Notes under the pieces: model-generated
What the model saw: only the letters and a program-made list of their open reading frames with translations
Databases searched by the model: none
What the model was told of the DNA's origin: nothing
In this document: piece by piece, positions 21,744 to 33,699 of the stretch
Layout: each line of letters begins with the position of its first letter
How positions within the stretch are numbered: position 1 is the first letter of the stretch
Program-made: the position numbers and the translations under genes
Source of the DNA: Paramacrobiotus metropolitanus
Lineage: Eukaryota; Tardigrada; Eutardigrada; Parachela; Macrobiotidae
Length of the DNA: 64,000 bases
Assembly: GCF_019649055.1 (NCBI RefSeq)
Contig: NW_026570229.1
Coordinates: 310,001 to 374,000 of the forward strand
Reading direction: 5' to 3'

Positions 21744-22165
21744 TCAACTATTATTATTATTATTATTATTACATCAGGAGCAGACAACCCGCTAAACGGG
21801 ACCTCAACGTCTGGTCGGCAAAAAGCTAAACAAACGAGAATTGCTAAGACAGATCAACAGTTCGGAGAGCAAATTTGAAAAATCCCACACCATCAACACT
21901 GAGTATCTGCAGGTTAACTTTTTGTATGCGTTCAAAGATATTCTTAAGTCGCATGGCCAGCGTCCCTTCTCCGATCTTCTTCTTTGCACTGGCAGCAATT
22001 CTCGTCGGGTTCCGCAGGTTGTACCGCGCTCCGAACTCCGTGAAATCGATCATTTCAACCATATACCGCGGTATGCTTCGTGGTTGTAGATCTTATACAG
22101 CCATACCGCTTCAGACTGCTTCCAACGGTCGTACACCGGCAGGATGCGCAATTATTGTTCCCTGG
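21744..22165 (-). mobile_element. LINE 3'-end fragment
   Basis: The minus-strand translation contains RWKQSEAVWLYKIYNH and YNLRNPTRIAAS, related to the C-terminal region of the LINE at 10.8-13.5 kb. It is followed by a (TAA)n tail (TTATTATT on the plus strand at 21749-21770). A stop falls between the two motifs. It is a 5'-truncated dead copy, and the last ~130 bp recur at 32764-32885. Confidence 0.7.
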
Positions 22166-23005
22166 TTCTGTTACTGTACAGTGTACACACAACAATGCAA
22201 TATAGAAATGGGGGGTAATTTATTGTTTACTGACAAACACGCCCGCGTACAAGCGGCACCAACCTCCAAACCCCCAAGAGCAGAACAAAACAAAAAACGG
22301 CACAACAGGTGGATGAACGGGTGATGAAAATTCCGAGATGAAGCGCATGTTCCGATTGCGTATGGCCCGATTGAACAACCGTAATGTGGATACTTCGCGC
22401 GGGATAACGGGCAGGAAATCCAAAGGATAATAATGTACCGCCACACAGTCAAAACTGTGTCAAGACAAATTACATACAGCCGCCAAGTGAAAGGTCACAA
22501 CTAAATATTTAATTTCATTATGCGCAGGGACTTATATTCAATAGAATGTAGAATAAAGAGCAAGCTGAACGCTGTAAAAACAGCTTTCACCAGCAGCAAC
22601 TGCATTGCAGCAAAATTATAGTGATTAGCGAACGACATGCACGAGCAAGTCCGATACAAATTAACAGCTGTTTCTTTATAACTGCGAAGCCGGTGGTATA
22701 ATGCCAAAATGCTTTGATATTTAGCTGGCTTGAAAAATAACGATTATATTTCACTCAATAGTACAAAAACATTTTAATCACACAGTCTAGCAAAATGCAA
22801 TTGCAATGATAATTACACTTTCTCGAATCCGAGACAATCTGATGCAGACACACTGCAAAATACAATATGAGCTTTTAGCGCTCAACAATGAAACGACCAG
22901 TAATGAAAATTTCTGGTCAAACCACAAAACCGAAGCAAAGTAAAGGGGCGACACAGACCCGTTGCATCTGCGCTGCCAAAGTCATTAAGCTTAATATCAG
23001 TTTAA
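22166..23005. other. Intergenic stretch, nothing recognised
   Basis: AT-rich sequence without a convincing coding frame on either strand. Confidence 0.4.
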
Positions 23006-24194
23006 TTAATTATTCATGTCAGTAGGGCTTGCGTCTCCGGTGTCTCGGTGGTCATGGTAGCCATGTCCGCGTTTCCCGCATTCGCCACATACGTGCGAAT
23101 AGTGGCAGGAAGCAGCCGAGCGAGAGAAGTTGCCCTCTTGGAAGGCAAAACAACAAGCAAACTTGTAGCGGCCCATTTTGGCGCCGTTGCGTCCGCGAAA
23201 AGGCTGACCTTTATCGCCTTTACCTTCGCCATACTCTGTTCGGCGGTTGATCGCATGAAAATGCTTAGAACTTCCAATATTCCGTGCTTGATAATCGCAT
23301 AACGAAAACCCTTCATTCTCAGCAGAATGCCGAAAATCGGTATCAAATTCAAGCACAGCATCATCCGTAAAATTACAACGCATAGAGGCCAAATACTCAT
23401 TATGTTCGAGATGCTCCAGGAGCGTCCCTGCATACGCCCCAGACACAGTTTTGCACAATTTAACTGCTGTGCGCCAACTATGTACAGAAAACTCGTCGAG
23501 TGATAGATCAAGAGGAGAAACATGCTTGCTTTTTGACCCTGGTTTAGGGCACGCCAGCTCGTGCGGCCTCTGCAGTTTACGTGCTTCCGTTGGGAAACAG
23601 TTAAAACAAACTTTTGGCCATAAATTCAGACTTATCACTTTCAATTGAAATGACAAAAACAGGGCGGTCTAAGCATGCTGGCTTCAGATTATCATACTCA
23701 CACGCGGTACCACTGCTGCGGGGAAGGTTGACCGCTTTGCGGTCGACGTGACCTTTGATTGGACGCTGGCTGGAACTGCCGTGCTGTGGGCCGGCTTCCC
23801 GGCATGGAGAGACTGGCATGACTGGCTGTTCCCGACCGCGGCTGCAATTCTCGGTACAGATAAATGGCTCCAGGATGCATCGAACTCCTTCACGGCTCAC
23901 AATATCCAGGTTGCTCGGAAACTTGGAAGATTCTCCCAGGCACAACAGGGCAGACTTTGAGGATATCCCTTCGGCTTCCAGTTCACTCTGGCATTTCCTA
24001 TCCAACTTCAATGCAACAACCACTCCGGCAATGGAATCAGTATCACCCACAGGGAACAGACGAGGCTCGAGAAGCTGCAATAGTGCATTCTTGCCATCCG
24101 TATCCACATAGGAAATGTCCAACTCAACATACAAATCCCTCAACTTCTGAACGCTAAGCTTACGCAAAGCGGACTTTGACGCTGGCACCACCAT
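23006..24194 (-). CDS. SAP-like and CCCH/CCHC zinc-finger protein (two exons)
   Basis: Exon 1 is 24194-23702 and exon 2 is 23637-23006, joined by a 64-bp intron with a strong GTGAGT donor; the phases agree and give 374 residues. The ATG at 24194 starts MVVPASKSALRKLSV. Residues ~8-45 look like a SAP motif (LRDLYVELD, GKNALLQLLE), a DNA/RNA-binding helix-turn-helix. The C-terminus has a cysteine/histidine cluster, KFACCFAFQEGNF then CHYSHVCGECGKRGHG, similar to zinc knuckles in Gag-like or tyrosine-recombinase element proteins. It could be a host nucleic-acid-binding protein or a gene left from a mobile element; I see no element ends around it. It lies 165 bp from the MULE. Confidence 0.6.
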
Positions 24195-24368
24195 GGCAAA
24201 AACAGATATGGGATTCAATTAACCAAAATCATTAAAAAATCATTTCAAATCCTAATCGTTGCCGGACGCAGTGCCAAGTGGGAGCGCATACACTGCGAAC
24301 GGCTGTTATACATACTCGTACCATACACTGCACGCTGACCATTAGAATACTAACAGACCGAACAGACC

Positions 24369-24464
24369 GGTTAGGTATATACCTCATAAACATAAACATA
24401 AACATAAGGCTTTTTCACATAAACATAAACATAAACATAAAGCTTACCCACATAAACATAAAGC
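24369..24464 (+). repeat. MULE left terminal inverted repeat
   Basis: 96 bp, with three tandem CATAAA/CATAAG blocks separated by GGCTTTTTC and GCTTACC. The first ~74 bp match the right end with about one difference, then identity decays. Confidence 0.9.
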
Positions 24465-24665
24465 ATAAACTCATAATGTCTTTAATACATAATACATAAA
24501 CATAAACGTTGAAACACATACTATTATACGTAATTTTTGTTACTTACTAGAATGGTTACCATGGCAGACATTTTTCTTGTAAGAAGTCCGTACAAGTACT
24601 CCAGTTTCCCGAACACAGTCGTAAAATTGTTTTCTGAATTTTTTTTGCTGGAGTACTGACTAAAG

Positions 24666-25532
24666 ATGCCCCGGATTGCCTTACCAGACCCTAACGTATA
24701 TCTACGTTATGTCGACGAAGAAATTCGAAATGCTGTACAACCACCTTCTGATTTTACTAACTACTCGCACCCAATCGCGTATTTGGAGCGCCTTTCAGAC
24801 ACTGACCGACTAAAGATGGCAAGCTCAAGCACATTTGTCATAATATATATATATTTAAATATTTGTAAAAGTTATATACAATAACATTTTTTATTTATTT
24901 ATTAAGGCTGCTGTGCACGAAGCAATTAGTGAGTTTCATCACAACTTAATTGAACACGACCGCCTAATGCGGAAAAAAATGGAGAAACTCTTGGGCGTTC
25001 TGCAGCAGTTTCAATCCGCAGTGCAGTCCAAGTTAAATGGGCTCGATGATATCAGTCAAAAAGCCAGTCTGTGCACTCTTATGGCTAAACACGCGGACTT
25101 AAAGAAACGCACCTCCATCAATGTTTATGAAAGCTGGGATGACCTGCACACATATTTCCTAGGGGAAAAGTCTTATGAAAAGCCGAGATCCGACATTTTA
25201 GTTATTAAGAAAGCAAAAACTGGACGTAACAAGAATTCAGAGAAAAGGTCAAACACGTACGGGGATTGTTTCAAAGGTCTGTTCAATATTTACTGGGGAA
25301 GGGAGCATCGAACAAAATCTGGCTAGAGAACAATCAGTTTATTAGTTTTATGACAACCCTGGCTGAACTACAGGATGAGTTTGAGACTTCTGAAAAAATT
25401 TATAAGAGACTGCCGTCAATATCAGTACAAGCAATCGAAGCTTACGCTCAAGCAACTATTGGTGCTCAATCTTTTGAAGAAGCTCAAGAACAAATCGAAG
25501 AAGCAAGAGATGCAATATTGGATCTTGATTAA
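24666..25532 (+). CDS. MULE accessory protein of unknown function
   Basis: Exon 1 starts at ATG 24666 (MPRIALPDPNVYLRYVDEEI). The best splice is at 24818 with a GC donor (ATG|GCAAGC) to exon 2 at 24907, phase 0. Exon 2 is helical and lysine-rich (HEAISEFHHNLIEHDRLMRK). The frame then changes between 25265 and 25320: a second frame (25266-25532) carries a matching helical C-terminus ending EEAQEQIEEARDAILDLD. Either a short intron or a frameshift lies there. I recognise no domain. By position it resembles second genes carried by some Mutator elements, but homology to any is not claimed. Confidence 0.5.
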
Positions 25533-26110
25533 AATACTACGATGAGTGTTGTATTAAATATTTCCCAAGCTTCTTGCTTGCTTTTTCTTTACGTACCACC
25601 GCTGCATTTATCATGTATTTAAATAAAAACCCAAACAGCTACAGCACCACAAAAGCACCACACGTTTGTATCTGTATATTTTGTAAACATAAACGCGATG
25701 TACTCGGGACGTACTGCAGGACATACTGCGAGATATACTTCGGGTACCAAGAACACAACGTAACGTTCGAAAGACACAAGCTGCAACACAGACGTAAGCT
25801 GGCATAATTCGGCAACGTTTTTACGCACTGCAAACAAAAACATAAGGCTTTTCTGCACTAAAACAGGTTCTGCACTAAAACATAAGGCTTTTCTGTTTAA
25901 CAGCTACACATTGCTAACACTGTGCTCTACCGCAGCAAAATTTTTATTCCATATTTCCGTAATAAAGATGTCTCCAATCCAGAACCGTAGGCTACACTGG
26001 CCGCCGGGTAAAACTGGATCGCGGCACTTTAAACATCACAAAATTCAAACATCAAGCAACAAAACATTTTCGGTAAACTGCCGCCCTTCTGTTGTATCAG
26101 TTTATGCTGG
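25533..26110. other. Spacer between convergent MULE genes
   Basis: AT-rich spacer. It contains two further copies of the motif ACATAAGGCTTTTCTG (around 25840 and 25880), echoing the terminal repeat units. Presumably it includes both transcription ends. Confidence 0.45.
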
Positions 26111-29100
26111 CTAGCCTTGCTTCTCAGCCATGAACTGCCCTATCTCTTCAAGCTCTTTTGCCGAAAATTCGATGTTCTTATCCATCACACATTGCGTCGG
26201 ACGAAAATGAGGATGCCGGTTTTGAATGCAAGTTTTCTCCAAACAATACCTGCGAGGTCCTGCTTTGTCAATGATTCTGGTTCTGTTGCTCCCGCTTTTG
26301 TAGTCAAATTCTGTACGGACCACAAGCAACTGCGAACAACCTCCCGATTTCCATTTCTCTTTAAAAACCTGTTTGCAACCTGGACATTTGCATCGCGGAT
26401 CGACGTAGGATTCCTTAGTAATCCTGAATGGATCTGACCCTTGCTGCCATGGATGGAAAGGACCACCAGAAGCTTTGCAGCAGCCGCAACGCTCTGTAAA
26501 TATTGACAGTGTATGTCATCTCGTTTTAAACTATTCGAAAATAAACACTCAGCCGGACTCGTTTCGTACACGTATATCTGTACTCGAAAATCATGCATGA
26601 GTGACTGAAAGTAAATTATAAATGCATCAATACTCGAATATTTTGTTATGTACCTGGCGTTTTTGCGCGAGCAGTAGCTGCAAATCTCCTTACAAGCTCA
26701 GCTTGCGGGTGTTCATCGGCGCCGCTGGCACAAGACGCTGCATCTCCAAGGTCAGCTGGTACTGAGCTTGCTGGCGGCTGAGAACATCCAGTTTGCGACA
26801 GACCTTCACGACGTGTATAACCAACACCTGTTTTACATGGCTTTTGAGACGGTTTTTTCCCGCAGCCAGTTACTTGTTGGAACTGCAGTGGCTCAAGTGG
26901 TGCTTTCTGTTTGACGTAGCTTGAAATTTCGATGACGAGGTTATTAATAACAGCCGCTGCAACCACGTGTTTACAAAGTCGGTTTTGGTTTGATTTCGCC
27001 CCTGGGCACCTGCACTCAAACTTCCCCGAATCCGATTCAATAGACACAAAGTACTGTTGACGAGAATCAGTTTCTGACAGCACCCCGAACTTGTGAAAAT
27101 TTCCACCATTCCCCCCGGTTGCTGGAACAGGCCAGTGCACGACTTTTTCACGATTGGACATGTAGTGTGTTGCTTTGACGAAGGCAGATTTGTGGTGCAT
27201 GGCAAACTCGCCTTTAGTAAAGGCTTCCGATAATTTCGGGTGACTAAACTCAGGGATGTCCTTGGGTACTCCTTTCCAAATACTGAGCGATTTTTCGGGA
27301 TCGGGATCTGTCCCAAAAAAACTTTTCAGTTTTGCGGCGATAACCTTGCCATCCGTCCTTTCGCCGACCGTTATAGCGTGAGCTTGATCGACCAGTTCAT
27401 AATCACCCAGCTGCATCAAGCCGCGGCATATGATCTCGAGTCGAGTAAGAAGCAGACCGCCCAGTTCGTCAATCAGTTCACACTGTTCCATTTTCCTTTC
27501 TGCTTCTAAGCCAAGAAGGTTATTCATTCATTCCACATCGTTCGTATGCGGCAAATTTGGAAAAATTCCAGCTCGCACGCGCGCGTCTGGTCCCATTTTT
27601 GCATGTAGCTTTTGGATGCCATTCTTCGATTTTATGAGCCAATCTAAAACTTTAGCGTTTTCGTTTGCTCTTTCAAAGTCACGTGCATGACGGAACATAT
27701 CATCCAGGGATTTTTCGTCTACAGTTCCGCGTGCGTAAGTGCCAGAATCTCTGTCTGGATCTCCAGAAATTCTCACAAGCCACGCCTGCACCAAATCTTT
27801 TGGAGCTCCCATTTTCTGCATGTTACGTTCAAACGAACTAGACAGATGTTTGCTACACAGAACGTGTACCGCCTGCAAAACAGCAAATAAACCTAAGCAT
27901 TGTGTCTTCTAAGGTTAATATAAACTCAACCTAAAAACCTAGCTCAGTTTATAAAAGTCTACAGAAGATCTATAAATTGTTTAACTGCTTAATGAAATTC
28001 AAACGGAGCAGTCGCAGTTAGCTAATTAGTTTTGCAACAGATGATAAGATGCAACAGATGCCGGCAATAACTATACCACAATAGGCTAAATAGCAATCTG
28101 CCCGAGTAGTGAATGTATCCCAGCCAACAAAACTAACGGCTGCTCAACTTCTAATTTACATCAACTCGATCAAAATCAAGCGACGAGTTTATTTGTAGAC
28201 TAAAGTCTTTTCCCGTAATTTTTTTTACTGCAAATATGCAACTTACTGAAAACACTTTGATGAAAGGCGTATAAAGCGCAACCTCGTCGTCAGTTTGAAT
28301 TTTAAGATTAAAACGCTCGTCCTCGTGGATGATCTTGACTTCCCGCTTGATCATTTGCGAATGGAGCCATAAGGCGACTTCCTCAAACACCTGCGTGTCT
28401 TTTTTCTCGGAAATAGCAATCATTTCAAAAAACCGGAACGCCGTCCGGCGTTCCTTGTGAATAAGGTCTGGCATGGGGCAGGTAAGAACTACAGTATATG
28501 CGTCAGTCAGGTTGAATTTAACATCCACATCCACACATACCGATCCTTGACCGAAGGCATACTTTGCAAAGAAATCCAGCTGATATTTTTGACAAATAAA
28601 ACGAACTTGTCTTTTGACAAGCCTGGCTTCAGATTTTCCGCCGTCCAGACACTGGTAAAAGTGTGACTCTACCGCTTTACAGTCCAAAATATACTGTAAC
28701 TTATCGCGACCAAAATGTTGCCGTTTAATGCTTTGCTTTGCATTTTTGACTTGACGGACGGACGAAATCTGGAACGATGGATTTATTTGAATTATTTCAG
28801 CCGGAGTCTCTTCAATTACTTCTTGCAGCGCATGACGCGGTACGGTCGATGGTCCAAGCGACTTCGGGTCAAACTTCGAATAAGTTCTTCTTTGAAATAT
28901 TCTCCAAGCTTTTCCTCCCGATATATGCTGGGGTCATACGATTTTGGCGTCACTCCTTTCGACCAATAGTAACGCACAACCGCAATGTCGCAGACTGTAA
29001 AATCCATACGTCTGGAGTTATTGCGTTCCACAATAAAACTGACAGTTTTCGGAAGCCTTCGCAGCTGTGATCATAGTAGACCACAAAGACATGAAACGTT

Positions 29101-29960
29101 TGATTTTTCGCTTAAACTGACACCAAGTACGGGTTCGCTGTGACCACGTTCGGTTTCCGTCGCGCTTCAGTAAATCCAAAACCTTTTTCACCTTTTCGAC
29201 CACTCCTTCTTTAATTTTCACGGCAAAGAATCCACTTCCTTGATATTCCTGGGGCAAAGAGTTATTCACGACCTTGTCCAGTTTTGGCTCACTCAAGATC
29301 AGAGAATGAGTTTCCGCCAGTCTTTCAGACTTCGGCCTTTGGAACACCCGATATGACTTCCTAAAACAAAAAAAGCATTTAGGTTTATTTGAAAATAAAC
29401 TCCGCTCTTCGTTTAGCTCGAGTTTATTTTAAATGTATGAGATAGTTACTGTGCTGCAATAAAATTATATTAAAATAACAAAGTACCCTGGCTGTATCGC
29501 AATAACAATATATAAAAAATGCTGGAGCTAAATACCTAATCACATTATGTAAATTCGTAATGCCATTACCGGTACACCAACTGGATAACTTACGTTTTCC
29601 AAATTCTTCCGACAGCCGTATCTCCAGTTTCCGGCTTTAAGCGCTCTCTGGCACCCCGGGCATAGAGAATAAGCGGCTCCGGATCCAGCCAAACTACCTC
29701 GCCTTCCGAATGGCTATCGCCGTTCGTAGATCCGTTAACAGAAGGGGCTTCTTCGTCAACAACAATTTCCTCGTCTTGAGCAACTTGGTGGACTGCAGAT
29801 TCATCCATAGAGCCACTGCTTGTTCTAATGAATACAAAATTAATACGTTGCAAACAGCTACACACTCTCAAAAAAGAATAGACGAAAATCTTTTGCTGTA
29901 CCGTTTTCGCTTTGACGGTGGAGATTCACTATCCGATCCCACTTCGCTGTCGGACGTCAT
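26111..29960 (-). pseudogene. MULE transposase with SWIM zinc finger (broken)
   Basis: Exons read on the minus strand: 29960-29902, 29824-29594, 29360-~29100, a short segment to ~28995 in another frame, 28927-28247, 27872-26654 and 26493-26111. Splice phases agree except at the frame change near 29100. The core shows the MULE pattern: first acidic motif VDVKFNLTDAY, second IQTDDEVAL, then VLCSKHL, and a third acidic site in TNDVE. A SWIM motif (CRCPGAKSNQNRLCKH) follows, then a separate Cys-rich C-terminal module (RCGCCK, CKCPGCK). A TGA at 27528-27530 falls immediately after the third acidic residue; the frame continues open beyond it. Transposases of this type bind terminal repeats and cut and rejoin DNA. 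The stop and frame change suggest inactivation. Confidence 0.82.
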
Positions 29961-30202
29961 GGCAAATCAAATTAAAAATTACCCAGTTGAAAATCTCAAA
30001 TTTCAGATATTACAGGTGAAAATTGTTTTCATCATTCAGACACGCGACCGCATTAATGTAGAACCAAATTGGATAGACCAGAAACGGTGCTTCATGTACC
30101 GCATTGTTCCACCCGGATTTGCTTTTGCAGCCGATTGAATCAAAGCAAACTTATACCTAGCATCCGGATTATGTTTATGCGGTACATGCGTTATGTATCA
30201 CG

Positions 30203-30298
30203 GCTTTATGTTTATGCGGCGCAGCTTTATGTTTATGTTTATGTTTATGCGAAAAAGCCTTATGTTTATGTTTATGTTTATGAGGTATATACCTAACC
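30203..30298 (-). repeat. MULE right terminal inverted repeat
   Basis: Reverse complement of 24369-24464, the same 96-bp length. It reads ATGAGGTATATACCTAACC at the outer end. Confidence 0.9.
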
Positions 30299-30800
30299 GA
30301 ACAGATCACTGCGTTCCGCCCACCGTCACCAGGTCAATAATATACAGATTATTGCCATAATCTTTCCCATTTACGGCAAACTGTATGAATGCTGCACCAC
30401 AACATCCGCGCCCGAGTCAGCGCAAAACATCCATTTCGACACAACAACGGAGTAATATTAACATAACAGTTAACAAAAATGTCTCTGCGGTGTTAAAATC
30501 AGAACTGTGTCTCGCAAACGGCGGAAATAGCGTCAGTCGTAGTGCGCGATTCCATCAGGTGTCAAATAACGTATCGCTGCAATTGAAGACTCTGTTAATG
30601 TTTGTTTTGTCCTATTCCTATACATACACACGAAAAATGGCTCAGCGCCGCTCAGGTCGATAACAGTTAGCAAGGACGCAATCCGCTCATAAATCGCCAG
30701 TGCAGCGCTCGCATCGAAAATGCCGGTTCTATAGCCTCGCAGTGTGCTCGTAGCTCCAGAATTTAAATATGGGCGACTTCGTAGTAGTTCATAGTTCATA

Positions 30801-31281
30801 CACGTTAAAGTTTTCGAGGCATGTTTTCTTGTATTAGCGGTATCCCATGACCCATGGTATCCTCTACGTATCCCACATGTATTCCCACAATTTATTTGCC
30901 TTTTTGTTCACTGCCGTAATAAGTGATGTTTTTATGCGTATCACCTTAGAAGCCACAGTATCCTCTAAGTACTCTTCGTGAGTTCGTGTACTCGTCTGCT
31001 GTACTTATAAAACTGGAGGTAACCAGTTAATGCAGTATCCCAACGTATCCTTATCGTATCCGTGGAGCATATTTCAAGTATTGGGATAATTTCCTTAGTG
31101 GAATACATTTAGGAATTGAGATGTATGAAGAATACTGCAGACATACGGTGGGATGCGGTAATAATATTATTAAAACAAGTTGAAAATTTGTAGGGTTCAT
31201 GACGGATACGTAGGCCGGTAGAGGATACTGTAAGATACGGTGCGATACAAGCCAAACTACATGCCGGAAAAAATTAACGTG
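30801..31281. mobile_element. TA-flanked MITE rich in GTATCC/GGATAC motifs
   Basis: The ends are CACGTTAA and TTAACGTG with TA on both sides (30799-30800, 31282-31283). Inverted ends continue with GGCATGT-like and CTTGTAT-like sequence. Inside are many GTATCC (left half) and GGATAC (right half) motifs. Related, more degraded copies occur at about 43865-44024 and 44925-45248. Confidence 0.65.
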
Positions 31282-31283
31282 TA

Positions 31284-32760
31284 CTGACCGTGGCAAAGGT
31301 GAAATTCGTCTGTTGAATGGTGATTTCTGTTTAGTGTGACGAGGGCTGAACGAGTACTGGCTTAACGCCGCATTCAGAAAGCCAACTCAAGAAGAGGACA
31401 GCAGTATTGGTTGAGTATGCACAACTACGGACAAAACATTCGCCCGTTTGTCTCAGCAGATTTAGTATACCGAATCAATCTTATAGAAAGTTTTAAGGAT
31501 GGAAACACGGAAGAAAATACAAAACCACTAACCATACGGTAGAATGGGTCAGTACTCATTACTTATCAAGGGAACGAATCCCGGTTCACAATACAAAATG
31601 CAGCGATTTGTCGGGCCGCAGGTAGTACACGGCTATACGTCATGTGTTACTAGAAATTAGTACAGGCTGCACCGTTTTTCTATCTAGGAAAATGCAGTTA
31701 CTGCAACTTTGCTGTAATCGAAATAAAGCAGGTATATCACCTTAACGGTAACTTTGCCGGTAAACTGTGGCTTTGGCTACGATATAATTATTTACAATTT
31801 GCCGGTAAACCGTAGTTTATCATATGACATAGATGAAAGACATAATTATTGAACAAAAGATTGCTACTTACGTTAAAAGTAACTCGTACCAGTCGTACGT
31901 AAACGGCAACCTTTTGAACGAATTTTTCAGCTGACAACTTCGTGGAACAATTCTCTCTTACTGAATGATATTCACGATGGCACATGCCATATAATAATTA
32001 ATAGTTTTAAGATTATGTGTATTGCATAGTGCATATCATCATGAAATTTAATCACTAAGCTTGAGCCTGGCTTAATGATGATGATCGATCACTGCATCCA
32101 TTAGTTATTTGGCACGAAGGAATTTAACAAGCTACTGTATTGCCTGCAGCCATATCGGGCTTAAATTTTTCGAAGGCCTTACGTGACTGTAGTGAAGTGA
32201 AAACAAGCCCTTGTCGGCGTTGTCGCACACAAAGGCCTGATGGTGAGTATTAACTATTAAGAAATGCATGTACGGATTACTGCAAATGCTTACAACAATA
32301 TCAAAGTGCCGTTGGCCACATTAGTTATATTATTTTCTCCAGTGTTAACGGTGAGCGGATTTTGTGAAGTCAATAGATAAATATTGTTTACTTTCTTATC
32401 TGCTCGAGCGACTACAAATCGTCGGTTGTGCAGAAGTGTCACTGTTATATGTGCCGGAACAGTCTGCTTGATCATGAAGAAGTCTAAGACCAAGTCTAAG
32501 ACCAACTCTTACAGCGGTTATTACAGTAAGCAACAAGCAAACAAATAAGCCAGCATATCAACAAAGAGCTCACTCAAACTGACCAAGCGTTTAATTTTTA
32601 CAGAAAAAAGGGATGGCCGCGTGAGGTAAGCAATGTACTTATGAACCGCATTTTGCCATTATGTAGACGTTAGAAATATGCGACAGGTGTACAGTATGCA
32701 AGATATGCAGAGATAATGGACTTTCCGAAGCATTTTATAAAACTGCGATTATTCCTGTAC
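31284..32760. other. Intergenic stretch, nothing recognised
   Basis: AT-rich sequence with only short open frames on both strands. I see no conserved domain, terminal repeat or RNA gene. Confidence 0.4.
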
Positions 32761-32763
32761 TAT

Positions 32764-32885
32764 ATTATTATTATTATTACATCAAGAGCAGACAACCCGA
32801 TTAACGAGACTTCAACGTCTGGTCGGTACAAAATTAAACAACACGAGCTTACGACTGATTAACCATTCGGAGAGAAAATTTGGAT
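32764..32885 (-). repeat. LINE 3'-tail fragment
   Basis: Matches 21750-21880 (TTATTATTATTACATCA, then GAGCAGACAACCCG and AACGTCTGGTCGG). It is a short 3' remnant with the same (TAA)n tail in the same orientation. Confidence 0.65.
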
Positions 32886-32979
32886 ATTGAGCTCACTTTG
32901 GTAGTATACACTATACTATACAGCTTCTTATATTGCTCATAATAAGCAATGGCAATTATCTTTATATAAACAATGCTCC

Positions 32980-32982
<3 letters not shown>

Positions 32983-33069
<87 letters not shown>

Positions 33070-33078
33070 TTGTATATA
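32983..33078. repeat. (TA)n/(TG)n microsatellite
   Basis: About 70 bases of uninterrupted TA followed by (TG)6 and TATATATAC. Open frames through it are low-complexity artefacts. Confidence 0.95.
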
Positions 33079-33411
33079 TACAAAATCCTGATTCAACTTA
33101 ACTATCAGCATTACCTGTGGGTCGTTAGAATTTACGTCAATGCAGAAACAGCTACTTTTATTACAGTTCGGCAACACCGCGGATTCAACCTAAAGACCTG
33201 CAGGTAAAATTATGACCACTATAGTAAACCTAAGAAAATTTTGAAATCATCATTCTCACATTCAGAGGAAGGATGTTTTACAAATACAGATACTTTCTTC
33301 AGTACTTCGATATGTTAGACGTTCCGGCTCCCCTTGAAAAATGGTAACACATTTTGGCTCCCGGCAAAATGAAAATGATACGCACAAGATGTGTTTCATT
33401 CAGGGATCTGG

Positions 33412-33686
33412 CCCGGTATCTTTCACGAAATACGTGTACATCCACGGGATCTTTCGCTGTTGTTTCGCGGAAATTCGAAAAACTTGCGAGAGCATTGGAT
33501 TGGTCCTAATGAGATTTTTGGTACATCTGAATGCATTCGAACTTTTTGATTTTTGTTTCCCTGATAACCCCGCAACCGGATGTAGCGCGCGAAAACGGAT
33601 CCTAAAGCAATGCAAAATGTGTTTGGAAGTGCGCGACACAGAAAGTTCCCGCGGATGTACGCGTAATTGGTGCTATGTACCGGGCT
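33412..33686. mobile_element. Foldback/MITE element with CCCGGTA ends
   Basis: The left arm beginning CCCGGTATCTTTCACGAAAT is mirrored imperfectly by the right arm, whose reverse complement begins CCCGGTACATAGCACCAATT. Both arms continue with a GTACATCC(A/G)CGGGA block. Opposed open frames across it are a consequence of this symmetry. Confidence 0.6.
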
Positions 33687-33699
33687 AAATCCCTTCAGT

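Larger units (their letters stand above)
24369..30298. mobile_element. Mutator-like (MULE) DNA transposon, 5930 bp
   Basis: 96-bp terminal inverted repeats start GGTTAGGTATATACCTCAT and consist mostly of CATAAA-type units. The flanks are 9-bp target duplications, GAACAGACC (24360-24368) and GAACAGATC (30299-30307), with one mismatch. Nine-base duplications are characteristic of Mutator elements. Inside are two convergent genes: a plus-strand accessory gene (24666-25532) and a minus-strand spliced transposase with a SWIM zinc finger (29960-26111). The transposase has one in-frame stop and one unexplained frame change, so this copy is probably inactive but recently so. Confidence 0.9.

Noticed and set aside
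24369..24530. CATAAA arrays considered as a CRISPR-like or telomeric repeat
   Set aside because: Units are too short and continuous, with no spacers. They are explained as the terminal repeats of the MULE because the mirrored copy and target duplication exist at 30203-30307.
32980..33177. Minus-strand ORF of alternating I and Y
   Set aside because: Translation of the TA microsatellite.
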